A model generated the notes under the pieces. That model searched no databases. It saw only the letters and a list, made by a program, of their open reading frames with translations, and was not told the origin of the DNA. A program made the position numbers and the translations under genes. This document shows, piece by piece, positions 32,189 to 41,444 of a stretch of 64,000 nt of DNA. Position 1 is the first letter of the stretch, and every line of letters starts with the position of its first letter. Source of the stretch: Lysinibacillus composti (GTDB lineage: Bacteria > Bacillota > Bacilli > Bacillales_A > Planococcaceae). The stretch spans positions 1-64,000 of the forward strand of contig NZ_JAFBDY010000015.1 of assembly GCF_016908465.1 (NCBI RefSeq). The letters run 5' to 3'.

Positions 32189-34039
32189 ATGCTTGACTCC
32201 GTATTATTTCAAATAGCTATGATTATAACGATTGGGGTTTTATCCCAATGGATTGCATGGCGTTTTCGTCTTCCAGCGATTGTGATCATGTCCTTGGCCG
32301 GATTAATCATTGGACCTTTCTTTGGATTATTTAGCCCTCAGGAAACATTCGGAGAAATTTTTAGTCCTATTATTTCATTAGCAGTTGCCATCATTTTATT
32401 TGAAGGTAGTTTAAGTCTTGACTTCCGTGAAATACGAGGGTTTCGGCATTCTATCGTTCGTATATCAACAGTAGGAGCCTTAATCGCTTGGCTTTTAGGT
32501 TCCTTAGCAGCCCATTATTTGGCTGGGTTATCACTAGATGTTGCCTTTGTTATTGGTGGTCTATTTATCGTAACAGGACCAACCGTCATTATCCCATTGT
32601 TGCGCCAGGCAAAATTAAAAGAACGACCCGCAACGATCTTGAAATGGGAAGGAATCGTAGTTGACCCATTTGGAGCCTTAGTTGCGCTCTTTGCAATGGA
32701 AGTAGTTTTTTTTAGAAATCAGATGATATCTGGAACGTCACTTCTACTGTTTTTTGGTGCATCTGTTCTTGCTGCAGTAATTGGAGCTGGCGTCGGCTTT
32801 TCAATTGGATGGTTACTCGAACGTGGGTACATTCCAGAATATTTAAAATCGCCAATTGTTCTTGGCAGTGTTCTGTTGGTATTTGTACTATCAGATGCAA
32901 TTATGCATGAGACAGGACTCTTGGCTGTAACTGCAATGGGGATCGTAATGGCCAATATGCATCTTTCTTCATTACGAGACTTATTACACTTTAAAGAAAA
33001 CATCTCCGTCCTCCTAATCTCTAGTGTATTTATTATGCTTACCGCCTCATTATCCATCGATACGCTACTTGAAATCTTAAATTGGCATATGCTTGCCTTC
33101 GTATTAGCAATGATGTTTGTTGTGCGTCCATTATCTATTTGGTTATCCACTATTGGAGTAGGGTTAACGAATAAAGAGCGTACATTAATTGGGTGGATTG
33201 CTCCAAGAGGGATTGTAGCTCTAACCGTTTCAGGTTTCTTTGCCGATGTGTTAGTTAAATCCGGATTTGAAGGTGCAGAAATTATTACAGCGTTAACGTT
33301 AGGCTTAGTATTTTCTACCGTCCTCGCGCATGGATTTTCAATTGGATGGTTAGCAAAAAAATTAGGTTTACAGGCTACCGAAGAGTCGGGAGTGATTATC
33401 GTTGGAGGAGGTTCATTCACTGCTGTACTTGCTGAAGCAATTCAATCATTCGATAAACCTGCACTCATCATGGATCGTGAGTGGGGAAGGTTATATAAAG
33501 CAAGGCAACTAAATATAAAAACCGCAGTTGGAGATATTTTAAGTGAGCATACCGAATTCTCAGTTGATTTAACCCCTTACGAAACTTTAATTGCTGCGTC
33601 AGGTGAGGATGCATATAATGCACTAATTTGCCACCGTTTCCTACCTGAATATGGACGTGAGCATATTTACCAAACGCCAATGCATACTGGTGACCCAAGT
33701 GATTACAGTAAAACACTTGGTGGAAAGACATTCTTGGACCAGGGATACGATATTCATACGTTAAACCATTTAGTAGATGAAGGATATACGATTCGGAAAA
33801 CGACATTAACGGAGCAATACACCTATTCTGATTATGAAGAAGATCAGAAGTCTCAAACAACTATTCCTTTGTTTGCTGTGGATCAAGACAACAACCTTTT
33901 CTTCTTAGAAGACAATAAGAAGCGATCCCTAGATGGGGTAACGATTGTGAGTTTAACATCGCCAATAAGAAAAATCATAAAAGCGATTGAAAAGGCTGGG
34001 AACAGTGAAGTTTCACCATCAACCGACGAAAATGTCTAA
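32189..34039 (+). CDS. CPA1/NhaP-type cation:proton antiporter with C-terminal cytosolic domain
   Basis: A 616-residue membrane protein. Residues 1-400 form about 12 hydrophobic segments of the Na+/H+ exchanger fold, with GPTVIIPLLRQAKLKERPAT, LKWEGIVVDPFGALVALFAM (ion-site Asp) and IGWIAPRGIVALTVSGFFAD. The C-terminal part (about 405-616) starts GVIIVGGGSFTAVLAEAIQS, a nucleotide-binding (TrkA-N/RCK-like) fold, then a second globular region. It exchanges Na+ or K+ for H+ at the membrane. AAGGAGATGGATT precedes the ATG. Confidence 0.85.
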   Translation: MLDSVLFQIAMIITIGVLSQWIAWRFRLPAIVIMSLAGLIIGPFFGLFSPQETFGEIFSPIISLAVAIILFEGSLSLDFREIRGFRHSIVRISTVGALIAWLLGSLAAHYLAGLSLDVAFVIGGLFIVTGPTVIIPLLRQAKLKERPATILKWEGIVVDPFGALVALFAMEVVFFRNQMISGTSLLLFFGASVLAAVIGAGVGFSIGWLLERGYIPEYLKSPIVLGSVLLVFVLSDAIMHETGLLAVTAMGIVMANMHLSSLRDLLHFKENISVLLISSVFIMLTASLSIDTLLEILNWHMLAFVLAMMFVVRPLSIWLSTIGVGLTNKERTLIGWIAPRGIVALTVSGFFADVLVKSGFEGAEIITALTLGLVFSTVLAHGFSIGWLAKKLGLQATEESGVIIVGGGSFTAVLAEAIQSFDKPALIMDREWGRLYKARQLNIKTAVGDILSEHTEFSVDLTPYETLIAASGEDAYNALICHRFLPEYGREHIYQTPMHTGDPSDYSKTLGGKTFLDQGYDIHTLNHLVDEGYTIRKTTLTEQYTYSDYEEDQKSQTTIPLFAVDQDNNLFFLEDNKKRSLDGVTIVSLTSPIRKIIKAIEKAGNSEVSPSTDENV

Positions 34040-34148
34040 ATTCCGACAAAAGTATGAAATTTACTCTTTTTAATCCTAGTTGGCTACTACACAAAAGTTG
34101 CATCTGTTACAATTACGGATGGAATTAGAAATAGATGGAGGAATCAGC

Positions 34149-34703
34149 ATGAAAATTCTACTCGTTGATGGGACGATGTTTGGCGCAAAAACTGGCGCAG
34201 TTTTGCGACAAGTTGAACAATATATTAAGGAATTTAACAGTGACTTAGAGCTTGAAATACTATATTTCTCGGATTTAAAACATCAAATTTTGGACGGTAG
34301 TCCGTTAAATGAAGATATGAAAATGATGATTCAAAAATTTGAAGAAGCAGATGGTTACATCATTTCAACGCCAATTTTCCAAGCATCTATACCAGGGGTG
34401 CTAAAAAATGCATTTGATATGATTTCGCCAAAAGCTATGCGATATAAGCCAGTTTCAATTGTAGCAAACGGTGGCACTTCTCAACATCATTTAGTGGTTG
34501 AGAATCAATTAAAACCTATTCTTGATTACTTCCGTTGTTTAGTCACTCCAAACTATGTATATACACAAAACTCTCACTATGATGAAAATAATCACATTAT
34601 CGATCAAGATATTCACGAACGTTTACGTGAATTAGCTCGCGTATTCGTACAATACTGCAAATTAAGTGAATCCTTACCAAAAACACCAATCGATAATCAT
34701 TAA
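34149..34703 (+). CDS. NADPH-dependent FMN reductase / flavodoxin-like protein (second copy)
   Basis: A 184-residue SsuE-like protein beginning MKILLVDGTMFGAKTGAVLR, with the flavin-site stretch YIISTPIFQASIPGVLKNAF and DMISPKAMRYKPVSIVANGG. GGAGG stands seven bases before ATG 34149; the longer frame from 34080 has no ribosome site. It is a paralogue of the reductase at 14472-15002 but quite diverged. The next gene on the same strand encodes a LysR-type regulator, although a terminator separates them. Confidence 0.8.
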   Translation: MKILLVDGTMFGAKTGAVLRQVEQYIKEFNSDLELEILYFSDLKHQILDGSPLNEDMKMMIQKFEEADGYIISTPIFQASIPGVLKNAFDMISPKAMRYKPVSIVANGGTSQHHLVVENQLKPILDYFRCLVTPNYVYTQNSHYDENNHIIDQDIHERLRELARVFVQYCKLSESLPKTPIDNH

Positions 34704-34710
34704 TATGATG

Positions 34711-34755
34711 AAAAAGGGACTACTCTTCCAGTGACGAAGGGTAGTCCTTTTTTAT
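34711..34755 (+). terminator. Intrinsic terminator of the second FMN reductase gene
   Basis: AAAGGGACTAC pairs with GGGTAGTCCTTT (ending about 34750), followed by Ts. Confidence 0.8.
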
Positions 34756-34941
34756 TAAAGAAACTGTTAATTCTACTTAAATGTAAAGCCAGTGTAAAAA
34801 TTAGGTTAAGTAATCTTGAATCTTATTGAATAGATGATAGATATTGTCTATATTAACCTGTATATACATTATGTCTGGCCATTTAAAAATTAAAAATTAT
34901 TAATGGAGTCTTTTAACTATTGTTGAGGCGGTGTAGTAAAA

Positions 34942-35850
34942 GTGAATTTGCAGCAATTAAAAGTATTTGTTCAAACAGTACAACTAGGAAAACTGAGTGT
35001 AGTAGCCGAACAACTTAATATAAAACAGCCTACTGTGACATTTCATCTAAAATCTTTACAGGAAAAGATTGGGGTTCCGCTATTTGACGATACACAAAGT
35101 AAACCTTGGCTGTTAACAGATGCGGGAAAAGACTTCTATTATTATGCATTGAAAATTGTGCACCTTCTAGAAGAGTCAGAGCAGGTAATTGACCAATATC
35201 GGAATAATAAAAAAGGGAAGCTTCAACTTGGAGCTAGCCAAATTACGGCTTCTTATTTATTACCGCCTGTACTTGCACAGTTTCAAAAAGAAAACGAGGA
35301 AGTTTATATTTCATTAGATGTAAACAAAACTCCGTTAATTATTGATAAAGTGAAAAGTTATGAACTAGATTTAGGAATTATTGCATTTGGTGACTTATAT
35401 GACCGGGATTTAAGCGTTGAACGGTTAATTGAGGATGAACTCGTTCTTGTTATGCATCCAGAGCATCCATTAGGAAATCAGGAAATAATTGCACCTGAAG
35501 ATTTAACGAACTATCCTTTTATGCTCTTAGAAAGGAAATCTGTTAGTCATCTTCTAGCTGATAAATGGATGTATGCCAATAAAATTGAATTAAACGTAAA
35601 GATGGAAATCGGATCGATTGAAACAATCAAGGCAGCCGTAGAGATTGATAGTGGACTAGCAATCTTGCCAAAGATTACAGTTGAGAAAGAACAAAATGAG
35701 GGACGATTAAAGATAAGGCCTTTACCTAATTACGAAAATGAAAAACATATTTATCTAATTTATCGTAATGAACAACACATGAATCCTATGCTTCAAACAT
35801 TTATTAATTATTTTAAGGAAATGTTCAAACCACTAGTAGGTGTCAATTAG
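34942..35850 (+). CDS. LysR family transcriptional regulator
   Basis: A full-length 302-residue LysR-type regulator. The HTH is KLSVVAEQLNIKQPTVTFHL followed by KSLQEKIGVPLFDDTQ. The effector domain starts KGKLQLGASQITASYLLPPV, and a conserved AAVEIDSGLAILPK lies near the end. The start is GTG at 34942. It is similar in style to CysL/CysB-like activators of sulfur and flavin genes. Unlike the protein at 21454-21735 it is complete and could in principle act on the cmo/tcy dyads in trans, which is speculation. Confidence 0.85.
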   Translation: MNLQQLKVFVQTVQLGKLSVVAEQLNIKQPTVTFHLKSLQEKIGVPLFDDTQSKPWLLTDAGKDFYYYALKIVHLLEESEQVIDQYRNNKKGKLQLGASQITASYLLPPVLAQFQKENEEVYISLDVNKTPLIIDKVKSYELDLGIIAFGDLYDRDLSVERLIEDELVLVMHPEHPLGNQEIIAPEDLTNYPFMLLERKSVSHLLADKWMYANKIELNVKMEIGSIETIKAAVEIDSGLAILPKITVEKEQNEGRLKIRPLPNYENEKHIYLIYRNEQHMNPMLQTFINYFKEMFKPLVGVN

Positions 35851-35854
35851 AATA

Positions 35855-36201
35855 GAGGCCGGGACATAAGTAGAATTTTTAAGGAAAGCCACTATTATTT
35901 TTAGTAAGATATTGTTTATAGTTTAACAGCAATAAGTGTTAGCCATTCTCCGAAAAAACGCGGCCTACCACTGTAAGCCGCGCCAGTTTCCGGAAAGTTT
36001 AGAAGGACAAATTTTATGTGAGCGGACCTTACACAAAGCACAAAGACAAGTCGTAAAGACACGTACCACGTGGCTTTCCGGCTTGTGTGCTTAGTCCGCT
36101 CTCATCGGATACTTAATAGGATTCATTATTAGAATTAACAGCAAAAAAACATCAGTTTCTCATTTTGAGAAACTGATGTTTTTTGGATTTGTCCCAGCCT
36201 C
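35855..36201 (-). repeat. Family A structured repeat, copy A6 (complete, inverted)
   Basis: A 347-bp element with clear ends: GAGGCCGGGACATAA at 35855-35869 and TTTGTCCCAGCCTC at 36188-36201, imperfect inverted repeats of each other. The closing helix is GAGCGGAC (36020-36027) with GTCCGCTC (36094-36101). The long GC-rich hairpin contains CGCGGC...GCCGCG near 35964-35990. A strong bidirectional terminator-like hairpin (AACATCAGTTTCTC with GAGAAACTGATGTT) lies at 36148-36180. No AGGAC module. It fills the convergent gap. Confidence 0.9.
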
Positions 36202-36206
36202 TTACT

Positions 36207-36234
36207 ATAAAAAGAGCGCCCAATTAGCGCTCTA
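36207..36234 (-). terminator. Intrinsic terminator of the MATE gene
   Basis: AGAGCGC (36213-36219) pairs with GCGCTCT (36227-36233), with a U-rich tail on the minus strand. It is separate from the hairpin carried by repeat A6. Confidence 0.8.
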
Positions 36235-36239
36235 AATTT

Positions 36240-37625
36240 TTATATTGTAGCCTCAGTTGACTCTTTTTCCTTTTCAGGTGTCACAAGGGCAAATCGTTCC
36301 CATTTACGACTTTTCCATCTAAACAATACAATAATTGCACGTGTCCACTCATCTGCAGAAATCGCTAGCCAAACCCCGACTAATCCTAAATCAAAGACAA
36401 ACACTAATAAATAACCAAGTGGTAAGCTCATACATACCATCGATAAAAATCCTATTTTTACAGGGAATCGAGCATCCCCAGCGGCACGCAATGTATTGAT
36501 AATTGTAATGTTAATGGTACGTCCTGTCTCAAGAAAAATACTTAGTAAAAGGACAGAAGCACCGATTTTAATTACTTCTGGATTATTAGTAAACAGGTCC
36601 ACTAAAGGTACACGGAACACCATGACAATCGCTACCATCACAAGTGTTGCAATAATCGCTATTTTTACACTAAGCCATAGTTGTTTATATGCCGCATCTT
36701 TTTCACCTGCACCAACATAACGACCAACAATAATGGAGGTTCCCATCCCTATTGCCAATGCAAAAAGGTACGTAAACATTGAAATATTATTTGCATACTG
36801 TCTAGCAGCAAGTGCTTCTGAACCAAGATATGTTACGTAATATAAGAACACGATCTGACAAACTTGATATAGAATTTGTTCAAGGGCACTTGGTAGACCG
36901 ATATATAAAATCTTTTGAACATACTCTTTTGATAAAGTTAAGAAATCGTTCATTTTTACTTTAATCTCTAGCGCTTGATAATAGAGCCAGAAGAACACAA
37001 ATACCGCAATTAGTCGGCTGACAACTGATGAAATCGCGGCACCTTGGACACCTAACTCAGGTGCACCGAAGTGACCAAAGATTAATACATAGTTTCCAAC
37101 AACGTGAATAATGTTCATCCCAAGGGAAACATACATCGTTTGCTTTGTAAGTCCATGTACACGGATTACGGCAGCTAAAGAATTAATCACTGCTTGAAGG
37201 AAGATCCCGCCACCAACAATAATTAAGTAGCCTTGCGCATATGTAAGTACGTCACCTTGTAAATTCATCATTACCATTAGATGATTTGAAAAGACAAGAA
37301 ACACAACAGACATTATTAAGCCGACACATAAGTTTAACGACACGGCTAATGCTGAAATTTTAGTTGCCTCCAAGTATCGTCTAGACCCGAGATATTGAGA
37401 TACCACAATTGCAGCACCATTCCCGACAACCTCTAAAATTAAGATGGCGATATGAATGTATTGGTTGGCAGTCCCAACACCTGACACAGCATCATCCGAT
37501 ACAGCACTTAACATGAATGTATCGGCAAGACCCATCAACATAAATAAGAAAATCTCTAAAAAGATTGGCCAAGTTAAATGAAACAAACTTAAACGATCTT
37601 TAGGATTTTGAATTGCTCCGCTCAT
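36240..37625 (-). CDS. MATE family efflux transporter
   Basis: About 461 residues with 12 predicted membrane segments in two halves. Typical MATE elements are DTFMLSAVSDDAVSGVGTAN, EVVGNGAAIVVSQYLGSRR and YVGAGEKDAAYKQ in the second half. MATE proteins export cationic drugs, dyes or metabolites using Na+ or H+ gradients. GGGAGTAAC precedes ATG 37625; the open frame runs 12 codons further up without a ribosome site. A terminator-like hairpin lies in its leader, suggesting attenuation. Confidence 0.85.
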   Translation of the reverse strand: MSGAIQNPKDRLSLFHLTWPIFLEIFLFMLMGLADTFMLSAVSDDAVSGVGTANQYIHIAILILEVVGNGAAIVVSQYLGSRRYLEATKISALAVSLNLCVGLIMSVVFLVFSNHLMVMMNLQGDVLTYAQGYLIIVGGGIFLQAVINSLAAVIRVHGLTKQTMYVSLGMNIIHVVGNYVLIFGHFGAPELGVQGAAISSVVSRLIAVFVFFWLYYQALEIKVKMNDFLTLSKEYVQKILYIGLPSALEQILYQVCQIVFLYYVTYLGSEALAARQYANNISMFTYLFALAIGMGTSIIVGRYVGAGEKDAAYKQLWLSVKIAIIATLVMVAIVMVFRVPLVDLFTNNPEVIKIGASVLLLSIFLETGRTINITIINTLRAAGDARFPVKIGFLSMVCMSLPLGYLLVFVFDLGLVGVWLAISADEWTRAIIVLFRWKSRKWERFALVTPEKEKESTEATI

Positions 37626-37711
37626 GTTACTCCCGCTTTCTACTATAATAAATTTCTCCAACTCTTCTATACTAAGCTTTCAACAATAGGATAAGCTCCA
37701 ATATTAAACAC

Positions 37712-37791
37712 AAAAAAATCCGAGTACACAAACTCGGTAGTTTTAAATGCTCTGTTTGATTTTACATATGATCCATATAGTCAAAAACAGA
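37712..37791 (-). promoter_or_regulatory. Possible transcription attenuator in the MATE leader
   Basis: On the minus strand, TCTGTTT (complement of 37785-37791) pairs with AAACAGA (37751-37757), enclosing a small ATATG/CATAT stem. After about 13 bases comes a terminator (CCGAGT/ACTCGG, 37720-37737, with seven Us), about 87 bases before the MATE ATG. An alternative stem AAACT-ACCG-AGTTT overlaps the terminator's first arm. This layout is that of an attenuator or small riboswitch; no known class is recognised. Confidence 0.4.
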
Positions 37792-37973
37792 ACAATTAAG
37801 GATTTGAAAATAAAAACTATATTATCACAAGAGTAGCGGGAAAAGGAGATTTTTTTTACTTTTAACAAAGATAATAAATTATTTCCAATTTAAAATCTCT
37901 TATATCCATTATTCCAGACATCAGCATGTATTTTTCTTGGCAGGGAACTAATTCGTATAGGTGTTTGTATAAT

Positions 37974-38690
37974 ATGGATGAGGGGGTGGGGAAAATCGGA
38001 TTTCATTTGTACGATACGGTTCATCTTGTATGGATTGTCGGTATTGGGATTTTTACGTTCATAACGGCCTTATGTTATCTCCGGACAACGAATGAAAGGT
38101 TAATAGGAATGAATAAAGTATTTGCTATTACACTAATTGGTTTAGAAATGACAAAAAATATTTATCTTCTAATTGTACTGGATACGTTTAGCATAAAAGA
38201 TTTGCCCTTGCATTTATGTAGTTTCTCCATGTTAATAATTCTCTTGAATGCTTTTAAACCTTCCACACTCAATTCAGAATTGTTATATGCACTCGTTCTT
38301 CCTGGTGCACTTGCAGCATTGTTGTTTCCAAACTGGACGACAATACCTACATTTTCTTACCTTCATAATCACAGCTTTATTTACCATGCGATGTTAATCC
38401 TATATCCTTTTTGCTTACTCTTCTGCGGGCGTATAAAACCGAATTATCGTCAGTTGCCGAAAGTCTCAATATTTTTAATAGCGCTCGCGACTCCTATTTA
38501 TATTTTCAATAAGCTATTTTCTGTGAATTTTATGTTTCTTAACGCTCCATCTCCAGGTTCACCGCTTGTATATTTTGAAAAGTGGCTAGGGAATCCGGGG
38601 TATTTACTTGGCTTTGCTGGGTTGATTGCCTTTGTCTGGTTTCTTATGTATGTGCCATTTTTCATTAAAAATCAGCAAATCGATAAATGA
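37974..38690 (+). CDS. YwaF-like (TIGR02206) membrane protein
   Basis: About 238 residues (start uncertain) with six or seven hydrophobic segments, matching the TIGR02206/YwaF family of unknown function. Landmarks are FHLYDTVHLVWIVGIGIFTF, LPLHLCSFSMLIILLNAF (His/Cys in the membrane), LHNHSFIYHAMLILYPF and PLVYFEKWLGNPGYLLGFAG. The frame is open from ATG 37926; neither that ATG nor ATG 37974 has a convincing ribosome site. It is divergent from the MATE gene and converges on a ZIP transporter with a shared terminator. Confidence 0.75.
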   Translation: MDEGVGKIGFHLYDTVHLVWIVGIGIFTFITALCYLRTTNERLIGMNKVFAITLIGLEMTKNIYLLIVLDTFSIKDLPLHLCSFSMLIILLNAFKPSTLNSELLYALVLPGALAALLFPNWTTIPTFSYLHNHSFIYHAMLILYPFCLLFCGRIKPNYRQLPKVSIFLIALATPIYIFNKLFSVNFMFLNAPSPGSPLVYFEKWLGNPGYLLGFAGLIAFVWFLMYVPFFIKNQQIDK

Positions 38691-38703
38691 CTCTTTAAAC
38701 ATG

Positions 38704-38735
38704 AAAAAGAACTTCGCACCCGAAGTTCTTTTTTA
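38704..38735. terminator. Bidirectional terminator between two convergent genes
   Basis: AAGAACTTCG (38707-38716) pairs with CGAAGTTCTT (38721-38730), flanked by A-run and T-run, so it can serve both strands. Confidence 0.85.
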
Positions 38736-38736
38736 A

Positions 38737-39552
38737 TTATCCTAAAGCTACGTCTAAAATCATCATAATCGTAAAACCAAGCATTAAGCTCATGACGGCA
38801 AGATCTTTATTTCCTTCCTCTTGAGAACTTGGAATAACCTCTTCAGTTACTACAAAAATCATTGCACCGGCTGCGAACGCTAGTGCCAAAGGTAAAATTG
38901 GTTCAATAAAGGAAACGGCAAGAAATCCAATGACTGCTGAAATTGGTTCGACCATACCGGAGAATTGGCCAAACATAAAGCTCTTTCTACGGGTATACCC
39001 ATCTCGAAGAAGAGGCATAGAAACAGCTGCACCTTCCGGGATATTTTGTATTCCAATTCCGATTGCCAATGCCAGTGCGCCGGCTAATGATGCGGAAGGG
39101 GAACCCATCGCAACCGCTCCAAATGAAACACCTATTGCTAAGCCTTCGGGAATATTGTGTAGTGTAATAGCAAGAACTAAGAGTGTGCTTCTTTTTCTTT
39201 GCTTTGGACGAATTCCTTCTGCCTGTGACATTGGTGCATTTGGATGTAGATGGGGCAACAATTTATCGATTGACGCTATAAATGCTCCTCCAAGAAGGAA
39301 TCCAATTGAAACTGGAAGCCAAGCCGGAAGACTTCGGGTTTCAGCCATTTCTAGGGCAGGAGAAAGTAGAGACCAGAAACTAGCAGCAATCATAACACCT
39401 CCTGCAAACCCTAGCATGCCATCTAAAAACTTTTGATTAAACGTTTTTGTTGTGAATACTAAGGCTGCTCCGAGTGCCGTCATACCCCATGTAAATAACG
39501 TTGCAATGATTACTTGGAAAATTGGATCAAGTCCTAAAATAAAATCAATCAT
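38737..39552 (-). CDS. ZIP family divalent metal transporter
   Basis: A 271-residue membrane protein with eight hydrophobic segments and the ZIP signature [15 protein letters not shown] in segment 4 and [15 protein letters not shown] in segment 5. These form the binuclear metal site. A histidine-containing cytosolic loop ([12 protein letters not shown]) lies between segments 3 and 4. ZIP proteins import Zn2+, Mn2+ or Fe2+; which metal cannot be told. GGGGTGTTTAT precedes the ATG. It is monocistronic; no metal regulator site was identified. Confidence 0.9.
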   Translation of the reverse strand: MIDFILGLDPIFQVIIATLFTWGMTALGAALVFTTKTFNQKFLDGMLGFAGGVMIAASFWSLLSPALEMAETRSLPAWLPVSIGFLLGGAFIASIDKLLPHLHPNAPMSQAEGIRPKQRKRSTLLVLAITLHNIPEGLAIGVSFGAVAMGSPSASLAGALALAIGIGIQNIPEGAAVSMPLLRDGYTRRKSFMFGQFSGMVEPISAVIGFLAVSFIEPILPLALAFAAGAMIFVVTEEVIPSSQEEGNKDLAVMSLMLGFTIMMILDVALG

Positions 39553-39802
39553 ATAAACACCCCATTTTTACTACGCAATTTTCTGTTTTGACAAAAAGTT
39601 TCCTTAGGTAAAAATATAACTCCATACTTTGTAATAGTCAAAATATGTTTTTTATATCAGGATTAGTTATGCTTTTACATATTTTTTACAAATGATAATT
39701 AGCTTTCTTGTTTAACAAGAAAAAAAAGAGGAGGCAAAATTTTTTATCTCCATATTTTTTCTAGAGATTGGTTATTACTAGAAAAGATAGGAGTGAGTTT
39801 TA

Positions 39803-40384
39803 GTGAGCAGATATCCAACAAAAGTAGCGACAAGCTTTTTTGTTGTTGTTTTCATTTCAGAGTTATTTTTAATTTTCTATTTATACAAGATAACCATAAA
39901 CCTCGTGATAGAAGAAGAGTATTCACGTTTATTAGAATATGGTGCAAATCATCGAGATGTGCTTGTTGAAAATTATTCCCCTCAAACAATCCGGCATATT
40001 GTTTTGATGGAAGAGGAAAAGGACCGGGATATCATCATTACGGATCAGACAGGAGAAATCATTCGTAGTTCAGAAAATATAAAATTACTCGAAAACAACC
40101 TTCCATTAGTTAAAGATATAAAAGAAGAAAAAGATCAAATGCTGATTACTGATTGGAAAACCTCTCCGTATATAGTGAGTGTGCACCCTTATGAAGTTGA
40201 TGAATCAATATCGGGCTATGTGGCCATGTTTCTAGGAACGAGTTCCATTCATCAAATGGTGAAAATGGTCAATACTTATTTTGCAATTGCTGGGGCATCT
40301 AGTTTAATCATTCTATTGATGATGTACATTGTTTCATTAAAATTATTAACACGTTTTGCAAAAAGAGAAGATGTAAATGAGTAA
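39803..40384 (+). CDS. Stand-alone membrane sensor domain (histidine-kinase-like N-terminus)
   Basis: A 193-residue protein with TM1 at about 9-30 (ATSFFVVVFISELFLIFYLY), an extracytoplasmic domain to about 155 (EEEYSRLLEYGANHRDVLVE, KDRDIIITDQTGEIIRSSEN) and TM2 at about 157-180. It ends 13 residues after TM2 (TRFAKREDVNE). The layout is that of the sensor part of PhoR/ResE-type histidine kinases, but the HAMP, HisKA and ATPase domains are missing and not encoded in the following DNA. GTG 39803 follows AGGAGTG. It may be an adaptor or a truncated kinase. Confidence 0.65.
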   Translation: MSRYPTKVATSFFVVVFISELFLIFYLYKITINLVIEEEYSRLLEYGANHRDVLVENYSPQTIRHIVLMEEEKDRDIIITDQTGEIIRSSENIKLLENNLPLVKDIKEEKDQMLITDWKTSPYIVSVHPYEVDESISGYVAMFLGTSSIHQMVKMVNTYFAIAGASSLIILLMMYIVSLKLLTRFAKREDVNE

Positions 40385-40556
40385 GCAATGTCTCAAAAGA
40401 AGAGCCATCGTATTTCCACCATATAATTGAATGGATTATTCTACTCATCTACTCAATCCTTGTTACAATTAAACTTAATGTAAAGCTTGTGTAATCTTTC
40501 TCTCTATAAGCGTGGAGGATTAGCGCCAAGCTAATAAGTGAAATGAGGTAGATCTT

Positions 40557-40883
40557 TTGTTAAAAGCAATGATTTTATTTGTGTTAGCTGGGTTAGCTGA
40601 AATTGGTGGGGGTTATCTTATATGGCAGTGGCTAAGAGAGGATCGGCCAGTAGTTTGGGGACTTATTGGAGGAATTGCTTTAGTATTGTATGGAATCATC
40701 GCAACATTCCAATCATTCCCATCCTTTGGCCGAGTATACGCTGCCTATGGAGGAGTCTTCATTGTCTTGTCGATTTTATGGGGCTGGGGGATCGATAAAA
40801 AAACACCTGATTTATATGATTGGCTTGGTGCTGTGATTTGTTTAGTTGGAGTAGGGGTAATGCTTTTAGCACCAAGACAATAG
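40557..40883 (+). CDS. ynfA: YnfA family (UPF0060) membrane protein
   Basis: A 108-residue protein with four membrane segments, matching the YnfA/UPF0060 family related to small multidrug resistance transporters. Hallmarks are [20 protein letters not shown] near the N-terminus, [20 protein letters not shown] and the C-terminal [20 protein letters not shown]. The start is TTG at 40557 behind GAGG. Function in this organism is unknown. It is monocistronic upstream of the copper unit. Confidence 0.9.
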   Translation: MLKAMILFVLAGLAEIGGGYLIWQWLREDRPVVWGLIGGIALVLYGIIATFQSFPSFGRVYAAYGGVFIVLSILWGWGIDKKTPDLYDWLGAVICLVGVGVMLLAPRQ

Positions 40884-40954
40884 TAATCACTACATAATTA
40901 AAATGAAGAAAGTATATATTAATTTGAGCAGGAAAAAATATTATTTCAAATGCA

Positions 40955-40984
40955 TTGACATACCCCTTGAGGGTACCATATACT
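40955..40984 (+). promoter_or_regulatory. csoR promoter with CsoR-type operator
   Basis: TTGACA (40955-40960) and TATACT (40979-40984) are separated by 18 bases that contain TACCCCTTGAGGGTA (40961-40975). This GC-flanked pseudo-palindrome matches CsoR boxes and lies in the promoter spacer, so repressor binding would block RNA polymerase. Confidence 0.75.
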
Positions 40985-41005
40985 GTGTGTAAGAAGTGGA
41001 GGTTG

Positions 41006-41335
41006 ATGAAACTGGAGAATGAAATTCAAGAAACAACAGAGTCTCAAGCGCATTGTAGAAAAAGTCATCATCCAGAACCAATAAAAAAAGATTTAACAAA
41101 TCGACTGAATCGAATTGAAGGTCAAATTCGTGGAATAAAAGGCATGATTGAAAAAGATGTATATTGTGATGATATTATTACACAATTAGCTGCCACTCAA
41201 TCCGCATTAAACAGCGTAGCCAAAGTTCTTTTACAAGGACACTTAAAAGGATGCGTGGTGGATCGTCTATCTGAAGGTGATGAAGAAGTACTTGATGAAT
41301 TACTCGTAACCATTCAAAAGTTGATGCGTAAATAG
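41006..41335 (+). CDS. csoR: Copper-sensing repressor CsoR
   Basis: A 109-residue all-helical repressor of the CsoR/RcnR family (NRLNRIEGQIRGIKGMIEKD). The Cu(I) ligand set is complete: C54 (VYCDDI), H79 and C83 (GHLKGCV). Cu(I) binding releases DNA and allows expression of copZ and copA. ATG 41006 has GGAGG only three bases upstream, a little close; the frame upstream starts inside the promoter and is not used. A His/Cys-rich N-terminal stretch (HCRKSHHPE) is extra. Confidence 0.9.
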   Translation: MKLENEIQETTESQAHCRKSHHPEPIKKDLTNRLNRIEGQIRGIKGMIEKDVYCDDIITQLAATQSALNSVAKVLLQGHLKGCVVDRLSEGDEEVLDELLVTIQKLMRK

Positions 41336-41403
41336 AGGAATTTAAAAGTTGAGCAAGAACATGATTAGGCAAAGATTGTTTAATATTTTTTTTAATCAAA
41401 ATA

Positions 41404-41418
41404 TACCCCTATATAGTA
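41404..41418 (+). promoter_or_regulatory. CsoR-like operator upstream of copZ
   Basis: TACCCCTATATAGTA keeps the left half TACCCC of the csoR box with a degenerate right half, about 27 bases before the copZ start. Confidence 0.55.
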
Positions 41419-41444
41419 TAAAAACATAAAAGGAGAAATCGAAT

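Noticed and set aside
40517-40540. ATTAGCGCCAAGCTAAT hairpin before ynfA considered as a riboswitch
   Set aside because: A single short stem without a recognisable aptamer or terminator; insufficient evidence.
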